Made by a program: the position numbers and the translations under genes. A DNA stretch of 64,000 bases, from assembly GCA_034770075.1 (NCBI GenBank), contig CM068383.1, forward strand, positions 35,965,094-36,029,093. The letters run 5' to 3'. Shown here one piece after another: positions 60,594-64,000 of the stretch; positions within the stretch are counted from its first letter, which is position 1, and each line of letters starts with the position of its first letter. This stretch comes from Aralia elata. Lineage: Eukaryota > Streptophyta > Magnoliopsida > Apiales > Araliaceae. The notes below the pieces were generated by a model. The model was not told where the DNA came from. It saw only the letters and a list, made by a program, of their open reading frames with translations, and searched no databases.

Positions 60594-60633
60594 TTTGCTT
60601 GAGGACAAGCAAATGTTTAAGTTTGGGGGTATT
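60594..60633 (+). promoter_or_regulatory. 3' AGGA-loop hairpin and polypurine tract of element B
   Basis: TTTGCTTG-AGGA-CAAGCAAA (perfect 8-bp stem), then TGTTTAAGTTTGGGGGTATT and the LTR at 60634. The G-run is the plus-strand primer. Confidence 0.82.
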
Positions 60634-62574
60634 TGATGAGTGTGTTTTATACACACAATTTGGGTACTTTTGGCCTTGATAATTTGTAAGTCTTTGGGTA
60701 TTTTATGTGATTTTATTGTATTTTTATCTTATTTTTAGATATTGTTGTTTTAGATTTCTTTTACGTGTTTCTATTGATTTTGTGTATTTTTATTGTGTTT
60801 TGTAGGAATTGAAATAAAAATCGTCAGATCTTTGTTTTGTAATGACATAAGGCCCGTGTTTGTTTATCCGTGGTTGGCATGTTTTATTTTGGAAATTAGT
60901 GTTTGGCGACGCTCGGTATAGAAGTAGATGACATTTGCCCTTTGGGTGTGCACAACGTCGACCAAGTCACAAGAGTGCTGACATTGGCACCAGCTACAGC
61001 AGACCAGCGGGGCCTCGCCACAAACCAGCGAGGCCTTGCCAAGGCATACAGGGAGTTGCACCAGACCAGCGGGGCCTCGCCACAAACCAGCGAGGCCTTT
61101 CCAGGGCATACAGGGAGTTGCACCAGACCAGCGGGGCCTCGCCACAAACCAGCGAGGCCTTGCCAGAGCATACAGGGAGTTGTAATAGGCCAGCGGGGCC
61201 TCGCCACAAACCAGCGGGGCCTCGCCAATCTGCTGAGTGCGATTCCAGCTGGCTTGTTAGTGCGATTTGAGCGGATTTTTGACCAAATATCTGATGCTTG
61301 GCTAGGGTTTTGGTAGAGGCACTATATAAGATCTGATTGGGGCTTCATATATGAAAACTAGGGATTGGGAGGCTACACTAAAACACCAATTTGAGAGCAA
61401 AAGTGCTGCAATACAAGGAAAAACTCAGCACAAGCCAAAGAACCAAGAAGGAAGGGATTGTCAAGGCATATCTAGACCTTGGGAGGCTGCACATACATCA
61501 TCAAGAGGAGCTTGAGGGCTACAAATCAAGAAAATTCCAGCAACAAGCTCAGGAGCAAAAAGAGAAACGAATGCCAAATGAAGAGGAAAAGCTAGAGATT
61601 GACATCAACCAAGCAAGCAACATATGAATATCTTCTAAATGGGTTTTATCATCTCTTGCTTTCCTTTGAATTTGTATTTCAATTTTATGATGAACACCAT
61701 GTGTTTGATGTTTTGCTTAGCTACCATGAAACTAAAGCTTGTATTCTAAGATTTCAATGGAACCCAACACATAGTTGAATTGAATTCTCTCTCTATTGAT
61801 TTTAGTTATTCATTTGTGAATTGATTGTCATAACCTTTGCTTTCTAGATTAATTGCTTGGCCCGTAATTACCTTGGGAACCTATATGAACTTGACGAACG
61901 GATTATAGGTTAAGACCTAGTTATGATAACATGCGAGAGTATAGATTGTTGTGGGTTATTAATCGGATTAAGTGACGCGTGTCTTATTAACTATCTGCAA
62001 TAATAGATATCTTGATAGTAGTTGGGATAGATATATACCTAATTACCGCATGCAACCAATTGAGAATCTAGTCTTAATGACTTCTCATGTGAAAGTTGGT
62101 AATTGAGGGGAGGATTAATTAGATTTTGTGACACATGTCTATTAATCATTCCTGAAATTAGTCTCTTGATAGTGCATAGGATAGACATATACCTATGCAC
62201 CGCTTAGGAAGATTCGTGATTGACCATCGACAGAGGCTCTTATGTAGTTTTGATTTCTCGGTTGTCAATTCGTATGTTATAACTGATTGAAAAGAGAGAG
62301 TTAGGAGATTCAAACGAAGTGTTGGGGGAAATTGCAATCTTAGACTTGTTAATATTAGATTTAATTATCTTTTACTTGATTATTATTATCTTATTCACTA
62401 CCAACAACAAAAATATCAAATCATCATTTGTCTAATTAAAATCAAGACGATATATAGTTGGTACTTGGGATACACTAGAACAATTCTCTGTGGGTTCGAC
62501 AACTCTCTTATCATTATATTACTTGTTGACCGCGTATACTTGCGCGTATTTATCGGTTGCGAAATCGATCAACA
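60634..62574 (+). repeat. 3' LTR of element B
   Basis: 1,941 bp, nine longer than the 5' LTR because of an 8-bp insertion (AAAGAG region near 61559) and one extra A near 61730. Otherwise about 99.4% identical by eye. Ends GATCAACA before GTATG. Confidence 0.93.
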
Positions 62575-62579
62575 GTATG

Positions 62580-63221
62580 ATATGTACTAGACCAGATGTC
62601 GCTCATGCACTTAGTGTAACGAGCAGATATCAGTCGAATCCAGGAGAAGAGCACTGGAAGGCAGTGAAAAACATCCTAATGTACTTAAGAAGAACTAAGG
62701 ATGTATTTCTTGTCTACGGTGGGTCTGAATTAAAACTAGAGGGCTATACAGACTCAAGTTTTCAAACGGACCAAGATGACAGTAAATCCGTTTCAGGGTA
62801 CGTGTTTACCTTAAACGGTGGTGCAGTGAGTTGGAAGAGTTCCAAGCAGCAAACAGTTGCTGATTCGGTGACAGAGGCAGAGTACATAGCTGCAAGTTAA
62901 GCTGCAAAGGAAGCTGTTTGGATGAAGAAGTTCATAACTGAACTTGAAGTGGTTCCTAGCATTAGAGGAGCAATACCTTTAATCTGTGACAACAACGGAG
63001 CTGTTGCGCAGGGTAAGGAACCCAGGTCTCATCAGAAATCCAAACACGTGTTACGGCGGTTTCATTTGATTAGAGAGATCATTGAAAGAGGAGATGTCAC
63101 CTTGGAGCGTGTGGACTCTCAAGACAACATTGCAGATCCATTTACTAAAGCTTTAACTCAACAGCAGTTTGATCGTCACTTAGAGAAGATGGGTATTAGA
63201 TACCATGGCGATTGGCTGTAG
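62580..63221 (+). pseudogene. Copia D RT end and RNase H (after the B insertion)
   Basis: It resumes ICTRPDVAHALSVTSRYQSN, continuing the frame cut at 56231. RNase H landmarks are GYTDSSFQTDQDDSKSVSGY, TEAEYIAAS, CDNNGAVAQ, SKHVLRRFHLIREI and DNIADPFTKALTQQQFDRHL, ending at a TAG at 63219-63221. A TAA at 62898-62900 interrupts it directly after EYIAAS. Otherwise complete. Confidence 0.92.
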
Positions 63222-63222
63222 T

Positions 63223-63235
63223 GCAAGTGGGAGAT
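63223..63235 (+). promoter_or_regulatory. Polypurine tract of copia D
   Basis: GCAAGTGGGAGAT immediately before the 3' LTR. The same sequence in diverged form precedes the LTRs of copia E and C. Confidence 0.85.
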
Positions 63236-64000
63236 TGAAAGTAGTATGCACACAAGCCAATCATATTTGATATGATGTAGCATATACTTTGTAATCTTAT
63301 TCATTTATTAATAAAATAATTGATTTTCTTAAAAAGCATTTTATATTATCTACATAGTGATGTTATATTAAATGTGATAAACCCATAGTTTTGAGCAATG
63401 CTTTTAGAATCATGATGGTGATCATGTTAATGAGATCTAAATTCTAGATAGCTCACAAACTAAAATTGTTCCTAATCGTTGGATTACTAAATTGGGAATT
63501 AGTGAATCCGGATAGATTAGTACATACGTTGCTTGCTCTTAGGAAGAGGATGATTGATCTCATAATCATTTGTGTGGAGACACTAAAGCAAGTATGTAGG
63601 TGCTTATTGGAGAATAAGTTCACTGAACGTGGCTCGCTAAGGAATACCTAATGGATTTTACTCGCCTGTCAATAGGAATTCCTATAGTGATAGTTGTACA
63701 AGTGATCCTTGGACTTGAGATCATCATAGTATCTTGTGTATGATGAGTTATACTTTGACATGTCCCTTAAGACCTTGTGGGTATATCAAAGGGTATGATT
63801 GGGTATAATTAGTTATACATGGAGATAGGTGAATGATCAACAAAGAATCTACCTCGTCTAGTAAAAGATGGGAATGTCCTATGTGATTCGATAAATGATA
63901 ACTCAGTAGTCCTTGGCCAAGGCAGAATGAAATTAGAAAGGAGTTTCTAATTTGCATTAATTAGAGTTATGCATTTGGGAATCGAAATACATATAATTAA
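63236..64000 (+). repeat. 3' LTR of copia D (first 765 bp)
   Basis: TGAAAGTAGTATGCACACAAG onward. Continues beyond the window. Confidence 0.93.

Larger units (their letters stand above)
56237..62574 (+). mobile_element. Element B: complete, young, non-autonomous Athila-type retrotransposon
   Basis: 6,338 bp. 5' LTR 56237-58168 and 3' LTR 60634-62574, with TG...CA ends and a 5-bp duplication. The LTRs differ by about 12 substitutions, an 8-bp and a 1-bp indel by eye (about 0.6%). The internal region is only 2.47 kb: tRNA-Asp primer site, one 272-codon ORF related to gag C-terminus, a protease-tail trace, the conserved 47-bp block, repeated hairpins and a purine tract. RT, RNase H and integrase are absent, so it must be mobilised by another Athila element. 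Confidence 0.93.
49448..64000 (+). mobile_element. Copia D, near-complete Ty1/copia element (3' LTR runs off the window)
   Basis: 5' LTR, tRNA-iMet primer site, 1.7-kb leader, gag, protease, integrase, RT, RNase H, purine tract and 3' LTR. It inserted into copia C six bases upstream of C's gag ATG, in the opposite orientation. It was later split at 56236/62575 by Athila B. Defects: gag frameshift, a stop in integrase, a 2-nt deletion before RT, and a stop in RNase H. The 5' and 3' LTRs differ at about 11 of the first 765 bp by eye, so it is young. Confidence 0.92.

Overview
This window looks like plant nuclear DNA, most likely from a eudicot. It is A+T-rich intergenic heterochromatin made almost entirely of nested LTR retrotransposons. 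I found no host gene, no tRNA or rRNA gene and no prokaryotic feature. The evidence for a plant is the set of families present: Ty1/copia Sirevirus (SIRE-like) elements with an env-like third ORF, a Ty3/gypsy Athila element with a tRNA-Asp primer site, a Tat/Ogre-type element with a tRNA-Arg-like primer site, and a non-coding element with chromovirus-style ends. The species cannot be named from the sequence.

Layout, left to right. 1-4825: 3' end of a plus-strand Sirevirus (RNase H remnant, broken env-like ORF, polypurine tract, partial LTR). 4826-14115: Athila element A (5' LTR, tRNA-Asp site, broken gag, protease, RT, RNase H, integrase, start of an env-like ORF), with a 1,010-bp palindromic LTR-derived insertion at 7715-8724 flanked by the 5-bp duplication AGGAT. 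14116-16792: three LTR fragments (copia, chromovirus-like, and an Athila LTR with an internal inversion). 16793-25939: Tat/Ogre-type element that keeps gag but no recognisable pol and carries three tandem-repeat arrays. 25940-27702: minus-strand copia LTR. 27703-35433: minus-strand Sirevirus (integrase, protease, gag, primer site, LTR end), interrupted by a plus-strand copia element E (29403-34137). 35434-44128: minus-strand non-coding LTR element (LARD-like) with 3.3-kb LTRs. 44129-49447: minus-strand copia C. 49448-64000: plus-strand copia D (5' LTR to partial 3' LTR), split by a complete, very young, non-autonomous Athila-type element B (56237-62574, duplication GTATG).

The right half reads as a nest: Sirevirus, then LARD, then copia C, then copia D, then Athila B. 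LTR divergence agrees with this order: by eye B has about 12 substitutions in 1.93 kb, and D about 11 differences in the first 765 bp of its LTRs.

The signals most worth a second look are not genes. (1) An RNA-hairpin-like module with an invariant AGGA loop and different, self-complementary stems lies 25-28 nt upstream of the 3' LTR in both the Athila-type B element and the chromovirus-like element, and each has a second internal copy. (2) A palindromic element with two U3 ends carries a perfect target duplication. (3) Short GC-rich or palindromic words, a different word in each family, are arrayed in the LTRs or leaders of essentially every family here, often just upstream of a TATA-like box. 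(4) Repeated small stem-loops occur in the leader of copia D and upstream of the 3' end of element B, one with a pair-preserving double change.
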